In this document: positions 43,659-51,466 of the stretch, one piece after another
Position numbering within the stretch: position 1 is the first letter of the stretch
Layout: each line of letters starts with the position of its first letter
Assembly: GCA_023389745.1 (NCBI GenBank)
Contig: JAEWED010000204.1
Span: 38,191 to 102,190, forward strand
DNA length: 64,000 nt
From: Actinomycetes bacterium
GTDB taxonomy: Bacteria; Actinomycetota; Acidimicrobiia; Acidimicrobiales; Microtrichaceae
Direction of reading: 5' to 3'
Translations under genes and position numbers: made by a program
Notes under the pieces: generated by a model
Databases searched by the model: none
Told to the model about the DNA's origin: nothing
Seen by the model: the letters and a program-made list of their open reading frames with translations, nothing else

Positions 43659-44069
43659 ATGTCTCGGACCCGGACGCTCGTCGCGCTCGCCATCGCAAGC
43701 CTCGCGCTGCCGCTCGCTGCTTGTGCAGCGCCACCCACGACCACGCCCGGCACGGGCACCATCGCTGCGGGCTGCTACGACTCGATCGACGAGGGTGCGC
43801 CCGACCTGCGCTTCAGCGGCATCGTCAACGTGCTCGACAACCTCGACATCTCGTGGAACTGGTCGACGCTGGCCCCCTCGACCGACGGCACCTGCACCGG
43901 CGCTCCCGCCGGTGCTCCGTATGCCTTCACGCTGGTGACCGGCGACAACCAGGCGAGCGCGGACGCAGCGTGTGCAGGGCTGGGGCTGACCACCGCCTCG
44001 CAGCTCAACACCTCGTACACGACGTTCCCGGCCAACGCCTGGGTCTGCAACCCGCCGGTCGACGCCTGA
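43659..44069 (+). CDS. Small lipoprotein
   Basis: 136 residues from ATG 43659, preceded by GGGGGAA. Signal peptide SRTRTLVALAIASLALPLAACA with lipobox LAAC. The mature part has four Cys (GCYDSIDEG, DGTCTGAP, ADAACAGLG, WVCNPP), suggesting two disulfides, in a compact ~110-residue domain with no recognised family. It ends shortly before a strong bidirectional hairpin. Confidence 0.75.
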   Translation: MSRTRTLVALAIASLALPLAACAAPPTTTPGTGTIAAGCYDSIDEGAPDLRFSGIVNVLDNLDISWNWSTLAPSTDGTCTGAPAGAPYAFTLVTGDNQASADAACAGLGLTTASQLNTSYTTFPANAWVCNPPVDA

Positions 44070-44109
44070 TCGACCGACCCCGGCCCACCGGACCGGGACG
44101 ACGCAACGA

Positions 44110-44143
44110 GACAGGGCCGGCACCCGCAGGTGCCGGCCCTGTC
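44110..44143. terminator. Bidirectional terminator hairpin
   Basis: A perfect 15-bp stem (44110-44124 with 44129-44143, GACAGGGCCGGCACC and complement) and a 4-nt loop, between convergent genes ending at 44069 (+) and 44190 (-). Confidence 0.85.
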
Positions 44144-44189
44144 CGCGTTCGTGGCGACGGTGCTCGTCGCGGGGCCGTGCAGGCCCCGC

Positions 44190-44759
44190 TCAGACGCCGT
44201 GTTCGTCGAGCCAGGCCGGCGAGGAGTCGAGCAGGAAGCGACTCACGTCGAGGCAGCGCTCGAGGATGTCGCAGAGCATCTCCTCGCCGAGGTAGATCTG
44301 CGTGACGCTCACCAGCACCCGGGCGACGACGGTGAGGGTGCGCTCCGAGGGGTCGGTCACGTTGGCGAACGAGTCGACCGCCGAGACCTCGACGGGCAGG
44401 TCGGGTCCGCCGATGCCGGCGATCTCGGTCGCGAGCAGCAACAGGTCCGGGCACCGCGGCAGCGGCGGCAGCGACCAGGTGAAGGTCAGGGGCAGCACGT
44501 GCTGCTCGTCGGGCTCCTCGCCCTCGGGCAACGCCATCACCTGGTCCTCGAAGGCCATGACGGTGCGCGGGTCGATCTCGAGAGCGAAGTGGAACTCGAG
44601 GGGACCGCCGCACGCCTCTTCGGGGTGCAGGTCGACCTCCCATGCCTGGCGCATGGAGTACGTCTCGACGAAATGCCGCTCGTCGTGGATGTGGAAACCG
44701 TGATCGGCGGCGTGGTTCTTCAGATCGGCGACGAAGCCGGCGACATCGAGCAGTGACAC
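44190..44759 (-). CDS. Conserved-looking cytoplasmic protein of unknown function
   Basis: 189 residues from GTG 44759; CACTCT (44771-44766) lies 6 nt upstream. It begins LLDVAGFVADLKNHAADHGF, contains HIHDERHFVETYSMRQAWE and ALEIDPRTVMAFED, and ends HRCLDVS-like LERCLDVSRFLLDSSPAWLDEHGV. The mix of helix and strand and absence of a signal or membrane segment suggest a soluble protein. No family recognised. It is divergent from the inositol-monophosphatase gene, 75 bp apart. Confidence 0.75.
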   Translation of the reverse strand: MSLLDVAGFVADLKNHAADHGFHIHDERHFVETYSMRQAWEVDLHPEEACGGPLEFHFALEIDPRTVMAFEDQVMALPEGEEPDEQHVLPLTFTWSLPPLPRCPDLLLLATEIAGIGGPDLPVEVSAVDSFANVTDPSERTLTVVARVLVSVTQIYLGEEMLCDILERCLDVSRFLLDSSPAWLDEHGV

Positions 44760-44765
44760 CCCACC

Positions 44766-44771
44766 AGAGTG
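44766..44771 (-). promoter_or_regulatory. -10-like box for the unknown gene at 44190-44759
   Basis: Minus-strand CACTCT, 6 nt upstream of GTG 44759. Confidence 0.3.
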
Positions 44772-44822
44772 CCAGCACGCTGCGCCCGAGGCGAGCCAGC
44801 AGGACGGTGACGGGTCCCCGCC

Positions 44823-44828
44823 TACGAT
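44823..44828 (+). promoter_or_regulatory. -10 box for the inositol-monophosphatase-family gene
   Basis: TACGAT ends 6 nt before GTG 44835; no ribosome site. Confidence 0.45.
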
Positions 44829-44834
44829 CCCCAT

Positions 44835-45605
44835 GTGCCCGACCACGACGCCCTCACCACGCTGCTCGACCGGACCGCCGAAGCGGTCGCCGCAGCGTTG
44901 GGCAGCCACCTCGAGGAACATCCCCAGTCCTGGCGCGACCGCGGCGAGCGGCCCGGCCAGTACCGGTTGGACCTGGTCGCCGACGCCGCGGCGCTCGACG
45001 TGCTGCGCCGTGGGGGCGTCGGCATCCTCTCCGAGGAGTCGGGACTCGAGTCCGGCGACGCAGAGGTCGTCGTGGTCGTCGACCCCGTCGACGGCTCGAC
45101 CAACGCCAGTCGGGGCCTGCCCTGGTACGCAACCAGCCTGTGCGCCGTCGACGAGCACGGTCCGCTCGCCGCACTGGTCGTGAACCTGGCCACCGGCACT
45201 CGCTACCGCGCGGTGCGCGGCCAGGGCGCCTTCTGCGACGACCGCCCGATCGCCACCTCGACGGTCACCGAAACGGGCAAGGCGATGCTCGTGCTCAACG
45301 GCTACTCGCCGGAGTACCTGCGCTGGAAGCAGTACCGCTCCCTCGGGGCGACCGCACTCGACCTGTGCAGCGTGGCCGACGGCCGCGTCGACGGCACCAT
45401 CGACTGCGCCGACAGCGCACTCGGACCGTGGGACTACCTGGGCGCCATGCTCGTGCTGTCCGAAGCCGGCGCGTCGATCGGGGACGCCCAGGGCCGTGAG
45501 CTCGTCGTGCTCGACCACGCGGCTCGCCGGACCCCGGTGTCCGCAGGGACCCCCGAGCTCTTCGAGCAGTTGCTCGACGCCCGCCGCCGCCAGCCTTCCT
45601 GGTGA
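44835..45605 (+). CDS. Inositol monophosphatase family phosphatase
   Basis: 256 residues from GTG 44835. Metal motifs: ILSEESG (Glu ligand), VVDPVDGSTNASRGLPWYAT (the DPxDGSTN signature) and GPWDYLGAMLVLSEAGA near the C-terminus. The order and length (usual 255-270) fit the Mg2+-dependent, Li+-sensitive IMPase/FBPase/CysQ superfamily. Substrate could be inositol phosphate, histidinol phosphate or PAP; the sequence alone does not decide. Confidence 0.92.
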   Translation: MPDHDALTTLLDRTAEAVAAALGSHLEEHPQSWRDRGERPGQYRLDLVADAAALDVLRRGGVGILSEESGLESGDAEVVVVVDPVDGSTNASRGLPWYATSLCAVDEHGPLAALVVNLATGTRYRAVRGQGAFCDDRPIATSTVTETGKAMLVLNGYSPEYLRWKQYRSLGATALDLCSVADGRVDGTIDCADSALGPWDYLGAMLVLSEAGASIGDAQGRELVVLDHAARRTPVSAGTPELFEQLLDARRRQPSW

Positions 45606-45661
45606 CGCCGGGGTCAGGGCCGCCGCGACGGAACTGCGGAGGAACTTTCGGGGTCCGCCTC

Positions 45662-45667
45662 TAGGGT
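45662..45667 (+). promoter_or_regulatory. -10 box for the Nudix gene
   Basis: TAGGGT ends 6 nt before GTG 45674. Confidence 0.45.
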
Positions 45668-45673
45668 GGTCCG

Positions 45674-46180
45674 GTGCTCGCCCGTGTCCACCTGCTGCTG
45701 CTCCGTGTCTTCGGCATCCTGCCGCGGCGCGTGCGACGCATCCTCGTGCGACTCGGCTCACCGAAGTACACCGTGGGCGCGATCGCCATCGTGCAGCGCG
45801 ACGACGGAGCGATCATGCTCGTCCGCCACAGCTACTGGAAGCGGTGGGGGACACCCGGGGGGCTCGCGAAGCGGCACGAACGTCCCGAGGTCGCCGTGGT
45901 CCGTGAGACCCGCGAAGAGGTCAACCTCGACATCGAGCTGATCGGCGAACCGGCGATGGTCGTCGAGCCGATCCCGCACCGAGTCGACGTCGTCTACTTC
46001 GCCCGACCCGCCGCCGGCGCGTCGGTCGACGACGCCCGGCCGTCCTCACCCGAGATCGAGCGCATCGAGTGGTTCCCGCTCGACGGGCTCCCGGTGCTGC
46101 AGCCCGAGACCGTCACCGCGCTGCGAGCACTCGCCGCGCTCGGCCACCTCGACCTGAGCCGCACCCGCCTCGCCGGCTGA
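45674..46180 (+). CDS. Nudix hydrolase
   Basis: 168 residues from GTG 45674. The Nudix box is present as GGLAKRHERPEVAVVRETRE followed by EV (G-x5-E-x7-REVxEE pattern with REUxEE spelled RETREEV). The N-terminal ~30 residues (LLLLRVFGILPRRVRRILVR) form an amphipathic or membrane-associated helix not found in typical Nudix enzymes. Cleaves a nucleoside diphosphate-X type substrate; identity unknown. Confidence 0.88.
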   Translation: MLARVHLLLLRVFGILPRRVRRILVRLGSPKYTVGAIAIVQRDDGAIMLVRHSYWKRWGTPGGLAKRHERPEVAVVRETREEVNLDIELIGEPAMVVEPIPHRVDVVYFARPAAGASVDDARPSSPEIERIEWFPLDGLPVLQPETVTALRALAALGHLDLSRTRLAG

Positions 46181-46183
46181 GGC

Positions 46184-46217
46184 CGGCCTCCACTCGGTCC
46201 CGCGGCCTCCACTCGGT
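46184..46217 (+). repeat. 15-bp direct repeat upstream of tRNA-Val
   Basis: CGGCCTCCACTCGGT occurs at 46184-46198 and 46203-46217, directly before TATCAT (46217-46222), a likely tRNA promoter -10 box. Confidence 0.7.
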
Positions 46218-46231
46218 ATCATCGCCTGCCC

Positions 46232-46305
46232 GGGCGCGTAGCTCAGCTGGTCAGAGCACCTGGTTTACATCCAGGGAGTCGGGGGTTCGAGTCCCTCCGC
46301 GCCCA
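46232..46305 (+). tRNA. tRNA-Val (TAC), integration target
   Basis: Acceptor GGGCGCG/CGCGCCC with discriminator A, D stem GCTC/GAGC, anticodon stem CCTGG/CCAGG with loop TTTACAT (anticodon TAC), T loop TTCGAGT. The gene is intact; its 3' part from the anticodon loop on is repeated at 52820-52863, marking insertion of a mobile element. Confidence 0.96.
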
Positions 46306-46307
46306 CC
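46264..46307 (+). other. attL core (3' end of tRNA-Val)
   Basis: 44 bp identical to 52820-52863, running from the anticodon loop to just past the discriminator base. Similarity continues imperfectly for about 12 bp beyond (ending in TCAGATCCC). Confidence 0.92.
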
Positions 46308-46379
46308 TCATCAGATCCCAGCAACGGCAAGGGTTTTGCCCTCCTGGCACTCTCTCCGGCTTGTGCCTGCATCGGCCGT

Positions 46380-46399
46380 CGTGCCTAAAACGTGCCTAG
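46380..46399 (+). other. Left arm-type integrase binding sites (candidate)
   Basis: Two direct CGTGCCTA copies 11 bp apart (46380 and 46391), 72 bp inside the attL core. The same pair recurs at 52671-52690 near attR, differing at 2 of 20 positions. Confidence 0.7.
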
Positions 46400-46419
46400 C
46401 AAAACGTAGAACCCGTCCG

Positions 46420-46425
46420 TACCCT
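46420..46425 (+). promoter_or_regulatory. -10 box for the integrase gene
   Basis: TACCCT ends 7 nt before ATG 46433, about 20 nt past the arm-type repeats, so integrase binding could affect its own transcription. Confidence 0.45.
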
Positions 46426-46432
46426 CGACCTC

Positions 46433-47524
46433 ATGGCAGGTACAGGAACGTTCCGAAAGCTCCCGTCTGGCAGGTGGCAGGGGCGCTACACGGATCCCGC
46501 GACGGGCAAGCAGGTCTCGCTAGACCGCACGTACAGGACGAAGCGCGAGGCTCAGGACGCGATGACGCGCCTACTCGCCACGATGCACACCTCGTCATGG
46601 GTGGACCCGCAGCGCAGTCGGACGACGCTCCGCGAGTGGTCTGAACTCTGGCTCGCATCGAAGTCGATCCGACGCAAGACCTACGAGGCGTACGAGTCCC
46701 ACCTCAGGGTGCACATCCTCCCGGTCCTGGGTGACCTCCAGCTCTCCAAGATCACCCCGGAGCATGTCAGGCGTTGGTACGCGGACCTCCTGAAGACCGG
46801 CAAGACGCACGTCCCGTCGAAGGCGTACGGCACTCTGAACTCCTGCCTCCGTGCCGCGGTGGATGACGGTCGGATCGCCAAGTCGCCGTGCGTCATCAAG
46901 GGAGCCTCGACGCCGCCGCAGTCGAAGCGCGTGCGAGCGCTGACGGTCGATGAGATCCGTCTCGTCCGCGAGCGTCTGCCGGAGCGCTACCGGGCATGGC
47001 TGTCCGCCGCAGCGTTCGGTGGTCCCCGGTGGTCCGAGTGTCTCGGTCTAACCGTCGGTGACGTCGACTTCGAGCGTGGTCGCCTGAGCGTCGACAAGAC
47101 CCGAGTTCAGCTCAAGGGAGGGGAGTGGGTGACGGAGCCGACGAAGACCCGCAACGGTGTCCGCTCGGTCTCCCTACCGATGACGGTGATGGACGAGCTG
47201 AGGTCGCACATCGAGGCGTACACCGACGGCACACCGGACGCGCTCCTCTTCACTGACAGGACCGGCAAGTCTCCGCAGAGGGGCAACTTCCGCACCCGTG
47301 TGTGGCTACCCGCTGTGGAGCCGCTGACGTGGTCCCCGACGGTGCACGACCTCCGGCACACGGCCGCGTCACAAGCGATCCATTCCGGGGCGAACGCGAA
47401 GACGGTGCAGAACATGCTGGGTCATGCGCGAGCGTCGATGACGCTGGATACGTACTCGCACTGGGTCGACTCCGGGGGCGATGAGGTCGCCGCCCGCATG
47501 GAGCAGTTCGCTGCCGCTGTCTAG
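46433..47524 (+). CDS. Tyrosine-type site-specific integrase
   Basis: 363 residues. An N-terminal arm-binding domain (FRKLPSGRWQGRYTDPATGK, AP2-like three-strand region), then a SAM-like core-binding domain (about 62-150, RTTLREWSELWLASKSIRRK) and the catalytic domain with Arg199 (GGPRWSE), His315 and Arg318 (HDLRH), His341 (LGHA) and the nucleophile Tyr351 (DTYSHW). All catalytic residues are present, so it should be active. It catalyses recombination between tRNA-Val attB and the element's attP. Position beside attL and orientation away from the tRNA are typical. It converges with the small excisionase gene, the two stop codons overlapping. Confidence 0.95.
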   Translation: MAGTGTFRKLPSGRWQGRYTDPATGKQVSLDRTYRTKREAQDAMTRLLATMHTSSWVDPQRSRTTLREWSELWLASKSIRRKTYEAYESHLRVHILPVLGDLQLSKITPEHVRRWYADLLKTGKTHVPSKAYGTLNSCLRAAVDDGRIAKSPCVIKGASTPPQSKRVRALTVDEIRLVRERLPERYRAWLSAAAFGGPRWSECLGLTVGDVDFERGRLSVDKTRVQLKGGEWVTEPTKTRNGVRSVSLPMTVMDELRSHIEAYTDGTPDALLFTDRTGKSPQRGNFRTRVWLPAVEPLTWSPTVHDLRHTAASQAIHSGANAKTVQNMLGHARASMTLDTYSHWVDSGGDEVAARMEQFAAAV

Positions 47525-47700
47525 TTCAGGGGCGAGTGGTGACGCTCTTCGAGCCATGCCTCTAGGCGGCTGACGCGGAACCTGACGAGGCGACCAAGGC
47601 GGATGTAGGGGATGTGATCATCCGCTACCCAACGCTCGACGGTGCGCGGGGAGACGGCGAGTAGTTCCGCTACTGCCTTCGTGTCGATCACCGGTTCCAT
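47521..47700 (-). CDS. Excisionase-like HTH protein (59 residues)
   Basis: A short minus-strand gene from ATG 47700 to TAG at 47521-47523, 59 residues: VIDTKAVAELLAVSPRTVER followed by HIPYIRLGRLVRFRVSRLEA. The pattern (helix-turn-helix, then a wing with RLGRLVRF and a C-terminal helix) is that of HTH_17/Xis proteins, which bend DNA and favour excision by the neighbouring integrase. Its stop overlaps that of the integrase gene on the other strand. It is easily missed because it is so short. Confidence 0.85.
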   Translation of the reverse strand: MEPVIDTKAVAELLAVSPRTVERWVADDHIPYIRLGRLVRFRVSRLEAWLEERHHSPLN

Positions 47701-47860
47701 GGGACCATCAAGCAGACGAATCTACGAATTGCTGATAGTCAACGCGAGACCGAGAAATCCCAAACTCGAAGAGAACCGCGTATCGCGACGAGCGCAGCGA
47801 GGAGCGATACATCGCCATGAGTCTGAGTCCGAAGAGTGGGAAGGGCTCCGCGGGGGGACC

Positions 47861-47879
47861 GGGGGGCGGCTAGCCCCCC
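47861..47879 (+). terminator. GC hairpin in the mobile element
   Basis: GGGGGGC, 5-nt loop, GCCCCCC: a perfect 7-bp stem. Confidence 0.45.
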
Positions 47880-48070
47880 TAGAGCCAGTCGAGGGGTCGG
47901 GTTGCGCCTGCTGGAACCCGCACCCGCAACTGCTGAGCAGCCCGTGACTTTCTCTCCGGTAATTACTGGCCCCATCCACCGCTCGGAAAACGGAGTTTGC
48001 TCAGCGAGCACCACCTCTCTGGCTCGACCGTGAAGCCTTTCATTTTTGAATGCGGCAAAGCGTTCGGATC

Positions 48071-48103
48071 TGTCTTACAAGCTTGCCCAAAAAGTGTAAG
48101 ACA
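48071..48103. repeat. Inverted repeat, 9-bp arms
   Basis: TGTCTTACA and TGTAAGACA are perfect complements 15 bp apart. Candidate operator or replication/recombination site; no gene explains it. Confidence 0.6.
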
Positions 48104-48316
48104 CGGAGCGCCTGCAAGAGGCACGGAACCCAAGGATTGGGACTCTGCTTGGCGTTGACGGTCGTCAGTGAGGGTATTCACTACGCTTGTATGTACAAAC
48201 GCGGAATCTCGTCATCCCCCTTCACCAAATTGTATGTGCAGAACCGTCGTCGCCGGGTCAGGAGCCGCAGCCACTTGGCAGTCGCCCGGTTCGAGGTCGG
48301 CGCAGGTCATGATCGA

Positions 48317-49321
48317 TCACAGGCCGAGGTCATTGACTGCGTTGTCCGTGAAGGCGCTCGCATGGCGAATGTAGTGGCGGAGCACGGCAGACCCAGCGGC
48401 ATGACCCGTCTGTCGCGCAATGGCCCTTTCTGTAGCTCCGTTGGCGGCAGCAGTGGTGACGAACCCGGCGCGCAGGGAGTGACCCGCATATGCCGTGGGG
48501 TCGAGGCCTACACGCTCGGCTGCTCGCTTCACGACCAAGGCGACGGCCTTGCCGCTCAAGCGCGACGGGGAGACGTTGCCATGGCGATCGACGGGCCGGA
48601 GCAAGGGGCCATCGGTGGTGGCAGCGGTCGAGATCCACGCCTGCACCGCACGCACAGGGCAAGTCTCGGCATCAGTTCCGAACGGAATGGCCTTCGTGTC
48701 GCCCTCGCCTGTCTGGTCCGTCTTGGAGCGCCTGAGAGTAACGAGGATGCCGTCGGGGCGTTCTTCGATGTCGCACACGTCGAGCGAGACCAGCTCGCTG
48801 CGTCGGAACGCACCAGCGAATCCCAGCAGCAGGATCGCCCGATCGCGGATCTCGATCGTGCTGTCACCCTTCCGAGCCGTCATCTTCCGAATCTCCCCGA
48901 TCGTGGTCGGGGCCACCTGATTCGGTGCGGTGCCGACCGTGCGCCGGATACCGGAGAGCACAGAGCGCACCAGCGCGTCGGTCGTCGGGCTGGGGAACCC
49001 CGCATGCTGGTGAGCGACCGAGATCCCAGCGACCCGACGGGCGAGGGTCGACGGCTTGAAGGACTCGGCCATCGAGGTCAGGTAGAGGGCGACTGTGTCG
49101 GGGGCGGCGGGCAGTGCCGCGAGGTTGTTGGCGGCGGCCCAGGCAGAGAAGTGGCGCGGATCGGAGGCGTACGCTCCGAGGGTTGCCTCCGAGCGGGAGG
49201 CCGTGGCGAAGTCCCGTGCGCGGGCTCGGAGTTCGGCAGCTCGGTCAACCGTGGTACACGCCAGCCCGACCTCGGCCGAGGAGGTCGGATCGGTCAGCTG
49301 TGACGTCGTCTGGGTTCCCAT
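48317..49321 (-). CDS. Second tyrosine recombinase (XerC/D-like)
   Basis: 334 residues from ATG 49321. The N-terminal SAM-like domain (ATLGAYASDPRHFSAWAAAN) and catalytic domain have Arg173 (GAFRRSEL), His281 and Arg284 (GHSLRAGF), His307 (TGHA) and Tyr317 (RHYIRH), so the active site is complete. Unlike the attL integrase it lacks an arm-binding N-terminus, more like Xer enzymes or recombinases that work on simple core sites. Its target site is unknown; the inverted repeats just past its 3' end are candidates. Two tyrosine recombinases in so small an element is unusual. Confidence 0.92.
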   Translation of the reverse strand: MGTQTTSQLTDPTSSAEVGLACTTVDRAAELRARARDFATASRSEATLGAYASDPRHFSAWAAANNLAALPAAPDTVALYLTSMAESFKPSTLARRVAGISVAHQHAGFPSPTTDALVRSVLSGIRRTVGTAPNQVAPTTIGEIRKMTARKGDSTIEIRDRAILLLGFAGAFRRSELVSLDVCDIEERPDGILVTLRRSKTDQTGEGDTKAIPFGTDAETCPVRAVQAWISTAATTDGPLLRPVDRHGNVSPSRLSGKAVALVVKRAAERVGLDPTAYAGHSLRAGFVTTAAANGATERAIARQTGHAAGSAVLRHYIRHASAFTDNAVNDLGL

Positions 49322-49482
49322 AACTGGGCACTATGGGACCCTGGTGTGACAACGAAGGTGCTACCGCTACCTACTCGGACGTATCTGAGCGGCTCAGATT
49401 GCAGCGCCGGACACCGTCGGGTGGGTGCCTATGGGGGGCAGGTATCCTTGCTGCTCAGGCAAGGGGTACGGAGAGGTGCTAG

Positions 49483-50550
49483 ATGGCAAGGGTTCTGCTG
49501 ATCACAGGCGCGGGTGCATCGACTGCCTTGGGAGCGGGCAAGCGGGTGCCGTTAATGGCCGAGTTCTCGGATGCCTTGGTGGCGGCACTCAACGATGTCG
49601 ACCAGCGACTTGCACCGGATGCGAAGTTGGCTGTGGGGCTGGACGGAGAGATCTTCGAACGTCGCCTAGGGGACTACCTCCGTGCTGTGGACATGCTGCC
49701 GCTCCTCTCGCGCTACCCGGATATCGGTCTTAATCCAGTGGTCACCGATAAGCCGAGCCGCACGCAGCTCCACAACTACGTCAGCAACTGGTTCGGCGTC
49801 GCCCGTAACCGTTCCGACGCGTTCGGCCGCGTGCTCAATAGCGTGCTCTACCGAGAGTTCGGCGATAAGCGGCGGAACGCCGAGCTTGCGAGATCTGTTT
49901 ACGGCGAGCTTCTGAAGTTGATCGGTTGGGGGCAGGCCAACGTCAGTCTCACGGTGGCCACGACCAACTATGACCTCTTCTGCGAAGTGACCCTCAAGGA
50001 TCTTGGCGTGGGAGTAGACGACGGTGTCGTCGAGACAAGCCATCGAACGTTCGAGCTTGCACCGTGGGAGATCGTGCCGTTCAGCCCCGGCCGAGTCTCT
50101 GTGCTCCATCTGCATGGGGCGGTGGGGTGGTACCGAACTGACAGTTCCGTTGTGGAGGTTGATCCGGGCGGTCGAGACTTTGACGACCGTCGCCAACCGG
50201 CCCTCCTGTACCCCGACATTGAAAAGAACCCGTGGGACGAGAGTGGGTGGGGTGCGAACGTGATCTGGGAGAAGTTCGAGAAGGCTGCCTCGGAGGCGAC
50301 TCACATCGTCTTCCTCGGTCACTCATTGCACGACGAGCCGATTCTTCGGGTTGTCAGGGGTGCACTCGAAAACGGTCCAACAGTTCTCATTGGGGTGTAC
50401 GAGCATGCATCATCCGAGGAGACGGAAGAGGTCAAGCGCAAGTCCGAGAGCATCGACCCTCCGTATGGAGGAGCAGAACTCATTCCGGTCGAGTACGGGG
50501 TAGAGGGCGGGCTCGACTTGCTGGGGGACTACATCAACTCGTCGGCGTAG
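49483..50550 (+). CDS. SIR2-domain protein, candidate NAD-dependent defence effector
   Basis: 355 residues; ATG 49483 follows GGAGAGG. It has the SIR2_2-type Rossmann layout: ITGAGAS (residues 7-13) for NAD binding, TTNYD (160-164) with Asn162 in place of the sirtuin QNxD motif, LHLHGAVGW with the catalytic His211, and FLGHSLHDEPI (277-287) near the end. No sirtuin zinc ribbon. SIR2-like proteins of this type are NAD-degrading effectors of several anti-phage systems. Here the gene stands alone in its orientation, inside an integrated element. Activity and partner are inferred only. Confidence 0.85.
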   Translation: MARVLLITGAGASTALGAGKRVPLMAEFSDALVAALNDVDQRLAPDAKLAVGLDGEIFERRLGDYLRAVDMLPLLSRYPDIGLNPVVTDKPSRTQLHNYVSNWFGVARNRSDAFGRVLNSVLYREFGDKRRNAELARSVYGELLKLIGWGQANVSLTVATTNYDLFCEVTLKDLGVGVDDGVVETSHRTFELAPWEIVPFSPGRVSVLHLHGAVGWYRTDSSVVEVDPGGRDFDDRRQPALLYPDIEKNPWDESGWGANVIWEKFEKAASEATHIVFLGHSLHDEPILRVVRGALENGPTVLIGVYEHASSEETEEVKRKSESIDPPYGGAELIPVEYGVEGGLDLLGDYINSSA

Positions 50551-50707
50551 AGCGCGGCAGTCCCCCAACCTCGGTGGAGAACTGACCTCGCTCAAGGGCG
50601 AGGTCGAGTCGCACCGTGACTACGAAGGAAAGCACCTCAGGTTTGAGGGGACCCCGAGGCCTAGATCAGGGTGTCGTACACGTCTTCTCTGATCCGGCTG
50701 AGCGGTT

Positions 50708-51466
50708 CTAGCCGCTGTAGATCGCAGCAGCCACAACGTTGCCCGCGACCCCCAATGTGAAGGTTGCGATGTAACAGATTGCTCGAATTGCTTTCGACCG
50801 GTCTGGAGGCTCCACGATATCGATCACGGGGATCAGCAGCCTCGGCAACCAGCAGAATGCTAGGTAGATCACGGCAACTAGAACGCTGGCTACAGCTGCG
50901 AGGACGATTTCGCCTCCACCTCCCTCAATGGTCCAAGCCTCCGCGGAGAAGAATCTGCCGGTGGCGATGGAGATCACTGCGGGCGCCAAGCAGCAGATCA
51001 GAATGAATCCGGGTGAGCGCAGGTAGACCCACCACGGGACACAACGACGAATCTCGCCGCTGATCACGGCGCTGGAGCTGGTGATCCATCGCGGACGCCC
51101 CTTGATCACCAGTCGTACCGAGCCGAACTTGAAGAAGAGGTAGATCCGTTCCTCGGAGTGGTGGCTCCCAATTCTCACGGTGGCGTGACGGACCTTACCG
51201 AACTCAACGTCAGAGTCTTCGTCAAACAGTTCCATGCCGCCCGTGTGAGTCAACTTGGGACGCACTTGCAGCAACTCGATCTCAGGTTCGAAGGACTCTC
51301 GTATCCTCCGTTCGGTGACAGGGGGCGGGCTGTCCGCATCTTCTACGGCACGATCGGCGATTGGCGCAGACTGCTCGACCACCAGCTCAATTAGCTTGCG
51401 TAGATCGTCCCGACTTCCGCTCCAGCCTGGGAACGACGCGGACTTCTCAGCTGTGGTGATCGCCAC
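50708..51466 (-). CDS. Predicted membrane protein of the mobile element
   Basis: 252 residues from GTG 51466, chosen for the GAGAGGGG ribosome site; the frame remains open back to a GTG at 51586. The N-terminal ~155 residues are soluble-looking, acidic and contain SFPGWSGSRDDLRKLIELVV and RIYLFFKFGSVRLVIKGRPR. The rest has three hydrophobic segments (about 157-175, 190-215, 228-250). No family recognised. It is convergent with the SIR2 gene, 157 bp between stops. A soluble sensing domain plus membrane helices would suit an effector, but this is speculative. Confidence 0.65.
   Translation of the reverse strand: MAITTAEKSASFPGWSGSRDDLRKLIELVVEQSAPIADRAVEDADSPPPVTERRIRESFEPEIELLQVRPKLTHTGGMELFDEDSDVEFGKVRHATVRIGSHHSEERIYLFFKFGSVRLVIKGRPRWITSSSAVISGEIRRCVPWWVYLRSPGFILICCLAPAVISIATGRFFSAEAWTIEGGGGEIVLAAVASVLVAVIYLAFCWLPRLLIPVIDIVEPPDRSKAIRAICYIATFTLGVAGNVVAAAIYSG

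Larger units (their letters stand above)
47701..48316. other. Gene-free stretch in the mobile element with several inverted repeats
   Basis: No convincing gene. It contains a GGGGGGC/GCCCCCC hairpin at 47861-47879, an inverted repeat TGTCTTACA/TGTAAGACA at 48071-48103 (15-nt spacer), and TTGTATGTACAA at 48187-48198 with a related TTGTATGTGCAG at 48230-48241. A tiny frame from ATG 47818 (18 codons, Gly/Ser rich) ends on the GC hairpin. The region could hold regulatory sites, an origin or a recombination site for the second recombinase. Confidence 0.55.

Noticed and set aside
47739..48014. A 91-codon minus-strand frame in the gene-free part of the island
   Set aside because: It crosses the GC hairpin, its composition looks non-coding, and no ribosome site or family motif is visible.
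49483..51466. SIR2 gene and membrane-protein gene as a two-gene operon
   Set aside because: They are on opposite strands and convergent, so they cannot share a transcript. A functional link remains possible but is not supported by operon structure.
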